Under the pieces are notes generated by a model, which saw only the letters and a program-made list of their open reading frames with translations, was not told the origin of the DNA and did not search any database. Shown here piece by piece: positions 1-10,827 of a stretch of DNA of 64,000 nucleotides. This DNA comes from Achromobacter sp. Bel. Its GTDB lineage: Bacteria > Pseudomonadota > Gammaproteobacteria > Burkholderiales > Burkholderiaceae_B. Numbering within the stretch: the stretch's first letter is position 1; each line of letters begins with the position of its first letter. Location: the NCBI RefSeq assembly GCF_012928505.1, contig NZ_JABBJN010000024.1, positions 30,103 through 94,102 on the forward strand, given 5' to 3'. The position numbers and the translations under genes were made by a program.

Positions 1-197
1 ACGAACGCGACGGCCGCAGCCGCCGCGTGGCGTTGACGGACACCGGCCGCGCAAAGTTGGCGGAATCCAGGCGATTGTGGAAAGACGCGCAGAACCGCTT
101 CGAAGCCGCCTATGGCGCAGAGCGCGCGGCGGCCTTGCGGCATGCATTGGCCGACATCTTCTCCGACGAGTTCGCGTTGGCGTTCAGCCGGGGTTAA
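1..197 (+). CDS. MarR-family transcriptional regulator, C-terminal fragment
   Basis: Only the last 65 or so codons lie in the window; the 5' part is cut by the window edge and the reading frame starts at base 3. The visible protein has the winged-helix wing typical of MarR proteins (DGRSRRVALTDTGRAKL) followed by the C-terminal dimerisation helix. MarR proteins are cytoplasmic DNA-binding repressors. The stop codon overlaps by 4 bases the stop of the convergent EamA transporter gene. The ligand and targets cannot be told from this fragment. Confidence 0.75.
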   Translation, partial: ERDGRSRRVALTDTGRAKLAESRRLWKDAQNRFEAAYGAERAAALRHALADIFSDEFALAFSRG

Positions 198-1099
198 CCG
201 CTTGCCGGAGGGTTCGCCGGCGGCTTGCGATTGGGCCAACCCAACAGCGCCACCGCGCCCAGGACGCAGGTCATCCCGGCGATCTGGGCGCCCGTCAGTG
301 CTTCCCCCAGCAAGCTCGCCGCCAACGCAACCGCCGATGCTGGCGCCAACGCGGTGAAGAGCGCCGCTTCAGAGCCCTGCACGCGCGCGGCGCCGGCGTA
401 CCAAAGCAGGAAGCCGCCCACCGTGGGGACCACGGCGTAGTACGCGACGGCCAGGATTGCGTCGCGGGACACGTCCAGCAGCCATGGCGATTCCGTCACG
501 CTCGCCACCGCCGAAAATGCCAAGCCGAAACCTGTCATCACCGTCGAGAGCGCCAGCGGCGGGACGGGTATGCGCAGCCGTTTGTTCAGCAGGATGAACA
601 GGCCTTCGCACAGGACCGCGCCCAGGATCAGCGCGTTGCCGATCCATGACGGCGCGCCGCTTGCGTCCGCGGCATGGCGGGTCATCAGCCACACGCCTAA
701 GCCGGCGGCCGCGATCGCGGCCAGCATGGCCCTGCCGGGACGTTCGCCCAGCAGCACGATCGCGATGGCGGCGGTGACAAGCGGCAGCGTCCCCAGAATG
801 ACGCCGCCGTCCACGGCGGACGTGCGTTGCAGCCCGGCGATCAACAGCGTGGTGTAGCCGACGCTGCCGGCGATGGCCTGGGCGGCCAGCAACAGCCAGT
901 CGCGCCGACCCAGGGGCGGCAGCCGGGCGCCGGTGGCGGCCATCAGCAGCGCAAAGCAAGGCAGCGCGATGGCGAACCGCAGCGCCGTCGCGGTGAAGGG
1001 CGGCAACCCGGTTCCGATGATCTTGCTGGCCACGACCGTGCTGCCTACCAGCACCATGGCCGCCGCCAGGAAGCAATATCCCTGCATCTTTCCGTTCAT
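194..1099 (-). CDS. EamA/DMT-family inner-membrane transporter
   Basis: 301 residues made almost entirely of hydrophobic helices, consistent with ten membrane segments in two EamA repeats, the usual size and layout of drug/metabolite transporters (RhaT/YdcZ-like). The ATG at 1099 begins MNGKMQGYC and runs straight into the first helix. The family exports metabolites or drugs, but the substrate cannot be predicted. The next gene upstream on the same strand is an AraC regulator 97 bases away, which may control it. Its 3' end overlaps the convergent MarR gene by 4 bases. Confidence 0.85.
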   Translation of the reverse strand: MNGKMQGYCFLAAAMVLVGSTVVASKIIGTGLPPFTATALRFAIALPCFALLMAATGARLPPLGRRDWLLLAAQAIAGSVGYTTLLIAGLQRTSAVDGGVILGTLPLVTAAIAIVLLGERPGRAMLAAIAAAGLGVWLMTRHAADASGAPSWIGNALILGAVLCEGLFILLNKRLRIPVPPLALSTVMTGFGLAFSAVASVTESPWLLDVSRDAILAVAYYAVVPTVGGFLLWYAGAARVQGSEAALFTALAPASAVALAASLLGEALTGAQIAGMTCVLGAVALLGWPNRKPPANPPASG

Positions 1100-1195
1100 G
1101 TCCGTCTACGCCGCCAAGTGGGAAAGCCGCAGCGTAGGGCGCAGGAGTGCCGCCGGTCTTGAACGAAATTGCAGGGGCAGCCGCGGCGGGAACGC

Positions 1196-1999
1196 TCAGC
1201 GCGCGGCCAGCGCGTAACGCCGGGGAGAGACGCCGTACGTGCGTACGAACAGGCGGGTCATATGGCTTTGGTCGGCAAAGCCGCCCGCTGCCGCGGCGTC
1301 CGCCAGTGTGTGGCCTTCGCGGATCAGGCGGCGTGCCGTCAGCAGCCGGCGCTGCATCTGGTAGGCGTGGGGCGTCAGGCCGGTGGCGCCGGCAAAGGCG
1401 CGCAGCACTTGGTAGCGGCTCAGGCCGCTGGCGGCGGCCAGATCGGCCAGCGATACCGTGGCAGCCGGGTCGTCGTCGATCAGGGCGCGGGCGTGGCGTA
1501 TCGTGGCGGGCACGCCGCGGCCGGTTTCCGGCGGCGCATACGGGCTGTGGGCCGCCGCCACGATGCGCAACAGCAAGGCGTCGCACGCCAGCCTGGCGCG
1601 CGTGCCCTCCGTCACGTGGGCGTAAAGCGCCAGCACGTCGCGCGCCAGCGCCGGGTGGTCCCTCGCGGGGTGTTCGAATTCGTAGCGGCGCCCGTCGGCG
1701 ACCAGTTCGGCCGCGCTCTGTGCGATCACGGCCGGGTCCAGATATAGCATCTGCCAAGTGCGCGTGCCGTTGCCGACGGGGGCGCCGTCGTGGACCTCGC
1801 CCGGGTTGACGGTGATGACGTGGCCGGGACCCGCCTGCACCCGGCCGCGGCCGCTATGCGACACCTGGGCGCCAGCGCGGATCACGCCAATGCCGAACTG
1901 ATCGTGCGTGTGCCGCGAAAAGGCATGTCCGCTGCAGGCAGCCACGGCCTGCACGCCAGCAAGCGTGCTGCGCCGCATGATGAATTGGCCGGGTTGCAT
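1196..1999 (-). CDS. AraC-family transcriptional regulator
   Basis: 267 residues. The N-terminal part is a cupin-like sensor domain (HTHDQFGIGVI, NPGEVHDG), and the last 100 residues form the two helix-turn-helix motifs of AraC proteins (SLADLAAASGLSRYQVLRAF, then a second motif ending FADQSHMTRLFVRTYGVSPRRY). It is an activator-type regulator, probably of the EamA transporter gene just downstream; such pairs are common for amino acid or drug exporters. The effector is unknown. Confidence 0.88.
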   Translation of the reverse strand: MQPGQFIMRRSTLAGVQAVAACSGHAFSRHTHDQFGIGVIRAGAQVSHSGRGRVQAGPGHVITVNPGEVHDGAPVGNGTRTWQMLYLDPAVIAQSAAELVADGRRYEFEHPARDHPALARDVLALYAHVTEGTRARLACDALLLRIVAAAHSPYAPPETGRGVPATIRHARALIDDDPAATVSLADLAAASGLSRYQVLRAFAGATGLTPHAYQMQRRLLTARRLIREGHTLADAAAAGGFADQSHMTRLFVRTYGVSPRRYALAAR

Positions 2000-2024
2000 G
2001 CGCGGAGAGCCCGTGCGCAGGCGA

Positions 2025-2363
2025 TCAGCCCTTGTATTCCTTCATGACCTGTTTGATGAATTCGGCGCGGCTGATCTTGCCGTCCTTGTTGCTGTCCATG
2101 GCCGCGAACTGTTCCGCGGACAGGCTGTCCGGCAATTCGTTCTTGCTGAGATGGCCGTCGCCGTTGGCATCCAGTTTTGCGAAGGATTCTTCCATAAAGG
2201 CCTGGTATTCGCTTCGGCTGACCGCACCATTCTTGTCGGTGTCCAGGCGCTGCATCTGCGCCGGCGACAGCTGCACGCTGCCCTCGGAAGACGGTGCGGC
2301 CGAGACCGGCGCCGTGATTGCCAGCGCGGCGAATGCCGCGCCCAAGGTAACGAATTTCTTCAT
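2025..2363 (-). CDS. Secreted EF-hand protein
   Basis: 112 residues. An N-terminal signal peptide ends near APVSAAP, followed by three EF-hand-like calcium loops: DTDKNGAVSRSEY, DANGDGHLSKNEL and DSNKDGKISRAEF, each with the Dx[DN]xDG spacing and the final acidic residue. It is therefore a small periplasmic calcium-binding protein. A clear purine-rich site (ggaaggaaaacc) precedes the ATG. The partner protein is unknown and no neighbour suggests a pathway. Confidence 0.85.
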   Translation of the reverse strand: MKKFVTLGAAFAALAITAPVSAAPSSEGSVQLSPAQMQRLDTDKNGAVSRSEYQAFMEESFAKLDANGDGHLSKNELPDSLSAEQFAAMDSNKDGKISRAEFIKQVMKEYKG

Positions 2364-2415
2364 GGTTTTCCTTCCCTAGCCGGCCAAGGCCGTGATGCTT
2401 GCAGCGTAGCCGAAA

Positions 2416-2748
2416 TCACTTTAGCGCGCTGCAACGGAAGGCCTTGATGCCTTTTTCCACATAGTGGGGTTCTCTGGTGCAAGCCGCGCGCATGGCCTGA
2501 TTGGCCAGGCCCATGAGCTTGACCGCGCGGGTCATGGCTTCCGAGCCATCGGCGCCGGGGCCGACCTTGTCGGCATACGCCTTGAACTGTTCGGCTTGCT
2601 TTTGGTAGGCCTGGGCGCGCAGGGCGTCCGTGTAGGCGACCGCGCGGGAAATATCCCCGGGCGTCATTTTTTCTTCGGCTTGGGCGGCTGCCATCAGGCC
2701 AAGCGATGCCGCCATCAACCAGGGGACGAGGGTGGTTTTTTTGATCAT
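2416..2748 (-). CDS. Small exported protein of unknown function
   Basis: 110 residues with a signal peptide (MIKKTTLVPWLMAASLGLMA, cut after AQA). The mature part is mostly helical and carries two cysteines, one in RAACTREPH and one in FRCSALK, which could form a disulfide. I do not recognise a named family. It lies on the same strand as the EF-hand gene downstream and a lipoprotein gene upstream; all three encode exported proteins and could be co-transcribed, but the gaps of 50-70 bases leave that open. Confidence 0.6.
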   Translation of the reverse strand: MIKKTTLVPWLMAASLGLMAAAQAEEKMTPGDISRAVAYTDALRAQAYQKQAEQFKAYADKVGPGADGSEAMTRAVKLMGLANQAMRAACTREPHYVEKGIKAFRCSALK

Positions 2749-2818
2749 CTCAGGTGTGCTCGCAGGAAAGTCGGTAGGCGTACTGCAGGAGGGAGGGGCC
2801 AGGGGCGCCTGGCTGCCG

Positions 2819-3196
2819 TCACCACATCTTGCAGGTCACCCCCTCGTTCTCGAGGTCGCCACCGACGATGATGCCGTTCTCGTCGACGTAGAAACTGGTA
2901 TAGCAATTGGCCACGCCCGAGCGGCGCTGGTAGATCGTTCCGCCGTACATGTTGTTGCCGTAAGAGCCGACAGCCTCGTTCCATTCGACGTTGTCCGACG
3001 TCGAGTACAAGTACACAAGTTGGCCGACCGGCAGGTCGTTGCTGGCATAGACCTTGTTGGGTGGCCCCCATTCGGCGACGAGGTCGTTGACGGGCCGGCC
3101 CTTTTGCCGCATCAGGGCAACGTCCCAGGTGGTACATGCCGTCAGCATGGCGCCGCACAGGCCCGCCAATACCGCTCTCTGAAAACTGAATCGCAC
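2819..3196 (-). CDS. Small lipoprotein of unknown function
   Basis: 125 residues read from a GTG at 3196 with an AAGGA site a few bases upstream. The N-terminus VRFSFQRAVLAG followed by the lipobox LTAC marks a lipoprotein. The mature protein contains VAEWGPPNKVY, resembling the SmpA/OmlA-like pattern in which a short helix leads into a conserved WGPP turn, and ends in a small beta-rich domain with two more cysteines. Longer in-frame starts exist upstream, but they would put the signal peptide in the middle of the protein. Confidence 0.65.
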   Translation of the reverse strand: MRFSFQRAVLAGLCGAMLTACTTWDVALMRQKGRPVNDLVAEWGPPNKVYASNDLPVGQLVYLYSTSDNVEWNEAVGSYGNNMYGGTIYQRRSGVANCYTSFYVDENGIIVGGDLENEGVTCKMW

Positions 3197-3330
3197 GTGC
3201 TTTTCCTTTTTATATGCGCGGCCAGGCCTCCCCGCCTGCGCCCTGTCCCGAATGCGGCGGCGTTCGCCGGTGCATCGGCTGCTGATATTAAGTGGGCGGA
3301 TCGGCCCGATCAATATTTCGCCAGGGGTTT

Positions 3331-3350
3331 CCGGTGTACTAGTACACCGG
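3331..3350. promoter_or_regulatory. Perfect 20-bp palindrome in a divergent promoter region
   Basis: CCGGTGTACTAGTACACCGG is a perfect 20-bp palindrome in the 303-base gap (3197-3499) between the leftward lipoprotein gene and the rightward hybrid kinase gene. A second, shorter palindrome (GATCGG-C-CCGATC, 3299-3311) lies 20 bases away. The size and symmetry suit a dimeric regulator's operator, perhaps for the LuxR-type response regulator encoded next door, but no experiment or known consensus ties them together. I see nothing else in this gap. Confidence 0.5.
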
Positions 3351-3499
3351 GAATGCCCGGGCGACGGATGCACGCGCCACGAAAGGGGCGGAAAATGCGC
3401 GTCGGTCTCCCCACCACGCCGCGGCGCCTGCGCCTTGCCAGACTCCCGAATCCCGGCCGGTGCGAGGCTCCATTTCGTGTTGACAGGCCCAGGGGGAAT

Positions 3500-5140
3500 A
3501 TGGCGGAACAGGTCAAAGACACCGAGCGCGCGCAAGCGACGGTGCGGCTGATGAGCGCCTTGCTCGTCACGGTCTATGCGCCGATCCTGGCATGGGCGGG
3601 GCAACTGCCCCTGCAGCACGCCGTCATCATGGCCATCCACGGCACGGCGTTCCTGGCCGTTTCCCTGTTGTTGCGGTGGGCGATCGTCCGTTGGCCGGGG
3701 AACTACCCGGCCCGGCGCGTGTTCGCGATGGTCAACGACTATTCGGCCCTGGGCTTTCACCTGGCCATGGGCGGCCGCGTGCTGCTTCCCGTCTATGCAG
3801 TCGTGCTCTGGATGACCGTGGGATACGGCGTCCGGTACGGCTCGCGTTATCTGGCGGCCGCGACCGGCCTGGCGTTGCTGGACCTGGCGGTGGTCGCCTA
3901 TCTGACGCCGTATTGGCGCGAGCAGCCTTACGTCACGGTGACGCTGGCCCTGACCACGCTGATCGTGCCTGCCTATACGCATTTCCTGCTGCGCAGCAAC
4001 GAGAAATCCCAAGCGCGCGAGCGCGAGGCCACGCTGGCGAAGACGCGCTTCCTGGCGCAGGCCAGCCACGATCTGCGCCAGCCCATCCATTCGATCGCGC
4101 TGTTCGCCGATTGCCTGCGCGACGAGAACCTGAACGGGCATCAGCGGCATCTGGTCGACAGTATCGACCGGTCATTGAACAGCGTGTCGCATTTGTTCCG
4201 TTCGATCCTGGACAGCTACACGCTGGACAGCGGGAAGCTGGCAGCCAAGCCCGAAGCGGTGCGCCTGCGTGACGTGCTGGACACCGTGGTGCGGGACGCT
4301 CGCGATACGGCCTCGGATTGGGCGGAGGCGCCGATCCGGGTCAGGTCGGGCGACTGGCAGGTCCGGACCGACCCGCACCTGCTCAGCACCGTTGTCCAGA
4401 ACCTGCTGTCGAACGCCGTCAAGTACGGGGAAGGGCGGGCAGTGCTGGTGGCGGCGCGCCGGCGGGGGCGCACCGTCGCCCTGCAAGTCCATGACCGGGG
4501 GCGCGGCATCCCGGATGCCCATCTGGGGCGGGTGTTCGAAGAGTTCTATCGGGTGCGCCTGCAGCGCGACAAGGACATCGAAGGGCTGGGGTTGGGGTTG
4601 TCGATCGTCAAGCGGCTGTGCGTGCTGCTGGGCCTGCGCGTCAGCATCCGGTCGCGGCCGGGCCGGGGCACGACGGTGACGGTCGAAGGGTTCCCGATCG
4701 CCGACGACGCCCAGTCCGTGCAAGCGCCCCGGACGGCTGCGGGCGCAAGCCGTCTGAACGGGCTGCGCGTCCTGCTGATCGAGGACGACGTGAACGTGCT
4801 GATGGCGACCGCCCTGCTGCTGGAGCGGTGGGGCTGCGTGGTGGAACGGGCAAGCGCGATGCCGGCGGCGCCGGATTGCGACGTCGTCATCAGCGACTAC
4901 GACCTGAACGCCGAGATGACCGGCGCCGAGTGCATTGCGCGGGTCCGGGAACGGCTGGGGACGCAGGTGCCCGCCGTGCTGCTGACCGGCCATGACACGA
5001 AGGCGATCCGGGATGTCCTGCCGGACCCGGCGCTGCCCATTCTTGCCAAGCCGATCCGCGCTGCGGAATTGAGGTCGTTGCTGACGACCTTGGCGCTGGC
5101 CGCGCAAACGGGGCGTCCCGAGCGGGCGGCGACGCCTTGA
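3500..5140 (+). CDS. Hybrid sensor histidine kinase/response regulator, RpfC-like input
   Basis: 546 residues from the ATG at 3500, which has AGGGGGAA just upstream; the open frame extends further 5' but without protein-like sequence. Residues about 15-165 form several membrane helices and include LWMTVGYGVRYGSRYL, a stretch reminiscent of the input domain of RpfC-type kinases. The phospho-accepting His is H190 in ASHDLRQPIHS. The ATPase domain follows, with an N box (NLLSNAVKYG) and G boxes (DRGRGIP, GLGLGLSIV). A receiver domain ends the protein, with D466 in VISDYDL. There is no Hpt domain, unlike true RpfC. It converges with a LuxR-type regulator gene with no base between the two stops, and that protein is the obvious partner. 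Confidence 0.88.
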   Translation: MAEQVKDTERAQATVRLMSALLVTVYAPILAWAGQLPLQHAVIMAIHGTAFLAVSLLLRWAIVRWPGNYPARRVFAMVNDYSALGFHLAMGGRVLLPVYAVVLWMTVGYGVRYGSRYLAAATGLALLDLAVVAYLTPYWREQPYVTVTLALTTLIVPAYTHFLLRSNEKSQAREREATLAKTRFLAQASHDLRQPIHSIALFADCLRDENLNGHQRHLVDSIDRSLNSVSHLFRSILDSYTLDSGKLAAKPEAVRLRDVLDTVVRDARDTASDWAEAPIRVRSGDWQVRTDPHLLSTVVQNLLSNAVKYGEGRAVLVAARRRGRTVALQVHDRGRGIPDAHLGRVFEEFYRVRLQRDKDIEGLGLGLSIVKRLCVLLGLRVSIRSRPGRGTTVTVEGFPIADDAQSVQAPRTAAGASRLNGLRVLLIEDDVNVLMATALLLERWGCVVERASAMPAAPDCDVVISDYDLNAEMTGAECIARVRERLGTQVPAVLLTGHDTKAIRDVLPDPALPILAKPIRAAELRSLLTTLALAAQTGRPERAATP

Positions 5141-5797
5141 TCAGGCGGCAGCGCGCCGCCGCACGCCCGCCTTGGCGGCCAGGACCGCGGCGGATGCCCG
5201 CGTCGGCACGTTCATCGCCTTGAGCAGGGCCGAGACATGGATGCGCACCGTGAATGGCGAGATGTCCAGGATCCGGGCGATTTCCTTGTTGGTCAGGCCT
5301 TCAACCAGCATGGCGAGCACGTCGCGTTGCCGTTGCGTCAGGCCGGCGACCACGCTGGCCAGGTCGGTGTCGCCGGACAGGTTCGGCCGGTTGTAGCGGA
5401 CCACGATATCGCCGGCCCGGATAGCCAGGATCGCCTCGCCAATTTCGGCCGGCGACACCGATTTGCCGATGAAGCCGTCCGCGCCTGACGCCATGACGGC
5501 ATCGATCTTCTGTTTGTCGTTGATCACAGAGACCACGATCAGCGAGCTGCGCGGGCACAGCCGCCGCAACGCTGAAATCCAGTCGACCGTGTTGCCCTCG
5601 GGAAACAACAGGTCCAGCACCAGCGTATCCGGCGCCCCGTCCCGGCGGATCAGTTCGAACACGTCTTCAAGGCGGTCGGCCTCTTGCAGTACGGCGGCGG
5701 GGGCAATGCGCCGGATGATCTCGCACATGCCCATCCGGAACGTGGGATGGTCGTCCGAAATCAGGAATCGCTCGGGCGGGCCGGATCCATTTGCCAT
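5141..5797 (-). CDS. NarL/FixJ-type response regulator
   Basis: 218 residues. The receiver domain (acid pocket SDDHP, phospho-acceptor D62 in [11 protein letters not shown] in FIGKSVS) is followed by a LuxR-type helix-turn-helix ([40 protein letters not shown]). It is a DNA-binding output protein, most likely phosphorylated by the hybrid kinase encoded on the opposite strand and ending at the adjacent base. It may act at the palindrome upstream of that kinase; this is inference from position. Confidence 0.9.
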   Translation of the reverse strand: MANGSGPPERFLISDDHPTFRMGMCEIIRRIAPAAVLQEADRLEDVFELIRRDGAPDTLVLDLLFPEGNTVDWISALRRLCPRSSLIVVSVINDKQKIDAVMASGADGFIGKSVSPAEIGEAILAIRAGDIVVRYNRPNLSGDTDLASVVAGLTQRQRDVLAMLVEGLTNKEIARILDISPFTVRIHVSALLKAMNVPTRASAAVLAAKAGVRRRAAA

Positions 5798-5954
5798 TAT
5801 TTTGATCGTCTAGCAGGTGCTTTCCGCGGAGGGGAATTTTCCCGCATGTTATGCGCAGAGGCTGCGTTTCCGGGCAGGAAGCAGCCTAAGGTTGATAAAT
5901 GTTACGTTTTGAAACTGGCGCGCGGCGGCACCGCCACCGGCCGCCTGCGACGCG

Positions 5955-6452
5955 TTATTGCAGCCCGTTCCAGCGCGCCACCGAGGGCTCGGCCGCCGCC
6001 CACTTCCATTGCCCGCCGGGTTGGCGGCAGATCATGCTGGTGTAGGCGGGCGCGGGCGCGTCGTCCTGGTCCACCGTGAACAGCACTTCGCGGCAGCGCG
6101 CCAGCGGCGTGTCGATGTCGCGCACCACCTGGATGCCGCCGCGCTCGTTGCCGACGGGCAGCGCATGGCGGATCTGCCATTGGCGCACCTGGCCGATGGG
6201 CAGTTCGCCCGCCGCGTTGGCCATCACGTTCTGCTGATCGTTCTTCCACTCGCGCAGCACATATTTCACCGTGGCGTCGACTGCGGCCTGCACGGTGACG
6301 CCGATGGCGTAGCCCGCGACAGGATTCGCGGTGGCGGCCCCGCTGACGGTGCCCACCACAGCGCCCGTGGCGCCGCCGATGGAGGCGCTTTGGCAGCCGC
6401 TCAGCCCGATGGCGGCAGCCAGCATCGCCAGCAGGCCTGCGCGGCGCATCAC
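5955..6452 (-). CDS. Glycine-zipper lipoprotein, paralogue 1
   Basis: 165 residues. Signal peptide and lipobox (GLSGC) are followed by a Gly/Ala-rich segment (SIGGATGAVVGTVSGAATANP) of the glycine-zipper kind, then a C-terminal domain ending CRQPGGQWKWAAAEPSVARW. The start is GTG at 6452 or ATG at 6449; either way it overlaps the stop of the next gene by a few bases, so the two are translationally coupled. The two products are clearly related end to end, so this is a tandem duplication. Function unknown; probably cell-envelope associated. Confidence 0.65.
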   Translation of the reverse strand: MMRRAGLLAMLAAAIGLSGCQSASIGGATGAVVGTVSGAATANPVAGYAIGVTVQAAVDATVKYVLREWKNDQQNVMANAAGELPIGQVRQWQIRHALPVGNERGGIQVVRDIDTPLARCREVLFTVDQDDAPAPAYTSMICRQPGGQWKWAAAEPSVARWNGLQ

Positions 6453-6997
6453 TGCAACGATCCCCAGCGCGCCGTCGCCGGTTCAGCGTTCGCCCACCGC
6501 CATTGCGCGCCGTCGCGGCAGACCGTCGTGACGAAGAATTCTCGCAACGGTTCGTCGCCTGCCTTGTCGGCGGGTGTGTCGATCGAGAAAACGACTTCCT
6601 TGCATTCCAGGCCGACGCCGCCGAAAGCCCGGCTGACGGCGACCTGGCCGTGCGCATCGCTTTCGATGGGAAGCTGGTGCTTGACGCTCCAGGGCGCGAC
6701 GGCGCCGACGTCGAGCGGGCCGGCGGCGCTGGCAATGGCGTCTTGTTCTTCGCCTCGGGTCTTGCGTTGAGCGTAGGCCAGCGCGGCCTTGGCGCCCGCC
6801 TGCACGCCCAGGCCGATGCCGGTGGCGACGGTCGCGTTGTCCGTGACTTTGTTGGCGATGGCGGTGCCGGCGATACCCGCGGCGGCGCCGGTGCCTTCGC
6901 TCAGCAGCGAGCTGCAGCCGGACAGCGGGGCCAGCGCGGCAAGGGCGATCAGGGCAAGTGCGCGGCGGTTCGTGCGGCGTGGCGAATGGGTGAACAA
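6449..6997 (-). CDS. Glycine-zipper lipoprotein, paralogue 2
   Basis: 182 residues from a TTG at 6997, chosen because GGAGGG lies 8 bases upstream and the resulting N-terminus (basic residues, then ALALIALAALAPLSGC) is a proper lipoprotein signal. The body repeats the plan of the adjacent paralogue: a Gly/Ala-rich stretch (GTGAAAGIAGTAIAN), a central PWSVKHQLPI motif matching WQIRHALPV in the partner, and the end CRDGAQWRWANAEPATARWGSLQ matching the partner's ending. It is the first gene of the pair. Function unknown. Confidence 0.65.
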   Translation of the reverse strand: MFTHSPRRTNRRALALIALAALAPLSGCSSLLSEGTGAAAGIAGTAIANKVTDNATVATGIGLGVQAGAKAALAYAQRKTRGEEQDAIASAAGPLDVGAVAPWSVKHQLPIESDAHGQVAVSRAFGGVGLECKEVVFSIDTPADKAGDEPLREFFVTTVCRDGAQWRWANAEPATARWGSLQ

Positions 6998-7166
6998 GCG
7001 GCGTGCCCTCCTGCGTGATACGTGGCGCCGCAAGTATAGGAGGGCAGGCGGCGGCGTGGGCGCGGCCTTTGCATTTCTTGGCATTCCGCCCGCGCGCGAG
7101 GACGCGGTCCGTGTCGCGTATCGTGGCCAGGCGGGGTGGAATATCGCCCGGGGACCCGCCAAGCAT

Positions 7167-8135
7167 TTACGGGCCGGGCCGCGTACCCTTGGTATAGACC
7201 TCGCGCAAGGCTGATGCGAACAACGCGTCCACATTGCGCCGCAAGCCGTCGGCGCGCGTGAACAGCGAGATCGGCGGGAGGGTCCAGTCGAACGAATAGG
7301 GCACGATGGCCGCGCCCGCGATGCGCACCAGTTCATCGGCGATGTCGGCGGGCAGGATCGACACGGCGCGGTCGCTGGCCACGATCATTTCGCCGATCAG
7401 CTTGGACGAATCGCTTTGCACCGACGGCGGCGGCGGCGGCAGGCCGGCGCGCAGGAAGATGTCGGCCACCTGTTCCCGGATGGGGCTGCCCGGGGTGCCC
7501 AGGATCCAGTCCAGGTCGGCCAGCCGGTTCCATTCCAGGCGGGACCGGCCCAGCCGCGCGGCCAGGCGGCGGCTGGCGATCAGGCGCGGCTGCTGGTGAT
7601 ACAGCACTTCGAAATCGATGTTGCTCAAGTCCACCGAGGGCGTGGCCCACCCCACCACGATGTCCAGGGTGTGGTCGCGCAGTTGGCGCAGCAGGGCAGG
7701 CCCCTGGCCTTCGTGGATGGTGGCAGTGATGCGGCGGCCTTGCGGCAGGGTGCGGCTGATGGCTGCCGACAGCATTTGGCCCGACACGAAGGGGATGACC
7801 CCGATGTGCAGGTGGGCGGCATGGCCGGCCGCCACGGCCTCCATTTCCTGCACCAGGTGGCCCAGGTCATGGACCAGCCCCCGGGCGCGCGCCAGCACCA
7901 CGGCGCCCAGCGCGGTGGGGGTCATGCCCCGGACCGACCGGTCGAAGAGCGGCACGTCGAACATGCTTTCCAGTTCGGCCAGGGCGTTGGTCACTGCCGG
8001 TTGGCTGGTGGCCATGTGTTCGGCCACCCGGGTCAGCGACCCGTGCTGCTCGATCTGCAGCAGCAGCATCAGGTGGCGCATCTTCAGGCGCGACGTCAAT
8101 TTCCGGATGACGGCATCCGGGTCGAACGCTGTCAT
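7167..8135 (-). CDS. LysR-family transcriptional regulator
   Basis: 322 residues from the ATG at 8135 (a TTG two codons upstream is an alternative). The N-terminal winged helix is typical (LLLQIEQHGSLTRVAEHMATSQPAVTNALAELE), followed by a substrate-binding-like effector domain. It is divergent from maeB with about 108 bases between the two starts, the standard arrangement for a LysR protein that controls its neighbour. Aromatic-acid-type LysR proteins (GbpR/CbnR-like) look similar; the ligand is unknown. Confidence 0.85.
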   Translation of the reverse strand: MTAFDPDAVIRKLTSRLKMRHLMLLLQIEQHGSLTRVAEHMATSQPAVTNALAELESMFDVPLFDRSVRGMTPTALGAVVLARARGLVHDLGHLVQEMEAVAAGHAAHLHIGVIPFVSGQMLSAAISRTLPQGRRITATIHEGQGPALLRQLRDHTLDIVVGWATPSVDLSNIDFEVLYHQQPRLIASRRLAARLGRSRLEWNRLADLDWILGTPGSPIREQVADIFLRAGLPPPPPSVQSDSSKLIGEMIVASDRAVSILPADIADELVRIAGAAIVPYSFDWTLPPISLFTRADGLRRNVDALFASALREVYTKGTRPGP

Positions 8136-8243
8136 AGACAAGCCATAAGGTAAAGGTAATGGAACAATATTAAATCCGAATCATCGTCTTATGTCTTGGG
8201 GCCTAGAATTTTTGCATATTCAAGACAGCGAGGCTACCGCCCC

Positions 8244-10535
<2,292 letters not shown>

Positions 10536-10540
10536 GGAGG

Positions 10541-10826
10541 CCCCCACGCCGCACACGCTTTGCGTGCTTGCTGCCCCCCGAGGGGGCGCTTTTTTCCTTG
10601 GGGCGGCCCGGCGGAGAAAGGGGGCCCCCCACGCGGCGCACGCTTCGCGTGCTTGCTGCCCCCCGAGGGGGTGCCTTTTTCCTTGGGGCGGCCCGGCGGA
10701 AAAAGGGTGCCCCCACGCGGCACACGCTTCGCGTGCTTGCTGCCCCCCGAGGGGGCGCCTTTTTCCTTGGGGCGGCCCGGCGGAAAAAGGGTGCCCCCCA
10801 CGCGGCGCACGCTTTGCGTGCTTGCA
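10541..10826. repeat. Tandem repeat of 84-85 bp, 3.4 copies, with three inverted repeats per unit
   Basis: Units begin at 10541, 10626, 10710 and 10795 (the last is cut after about 32 bases). Each full unit starts CCCCCACGC and carries three inverted repeats: GCACGC-TTC-GCGTGC (with a slightly imperfect first copy), GCCCCC-CGA-GGGGGC followed by a T-run, and CCTTTTTCC...GGAAAAAGG around a GC-rich loop. The second has the shape of an intrinsic terminator. Copies differ by a few bases, so the array has begun to diverge. It fills most of the 335-base gap (10536-10870) between maeB and a convergent gene. Confidence 0.9.
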
Positions 10827-10827
10827 G

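Noticed and set aside
2732..3499. N-terminal extension of the hybrid kinase
   Set aside because: The frame stays open upstream, but the sequence is antisense to a lipoprotein gene and the ATG at 3500 has its own ribosome site.
10541..10826. Possible CRISPR array or remnant insertion sequence
   Set aside because: The units are contiguous with no variable spacers, and there is no transposase or target-site duplication.
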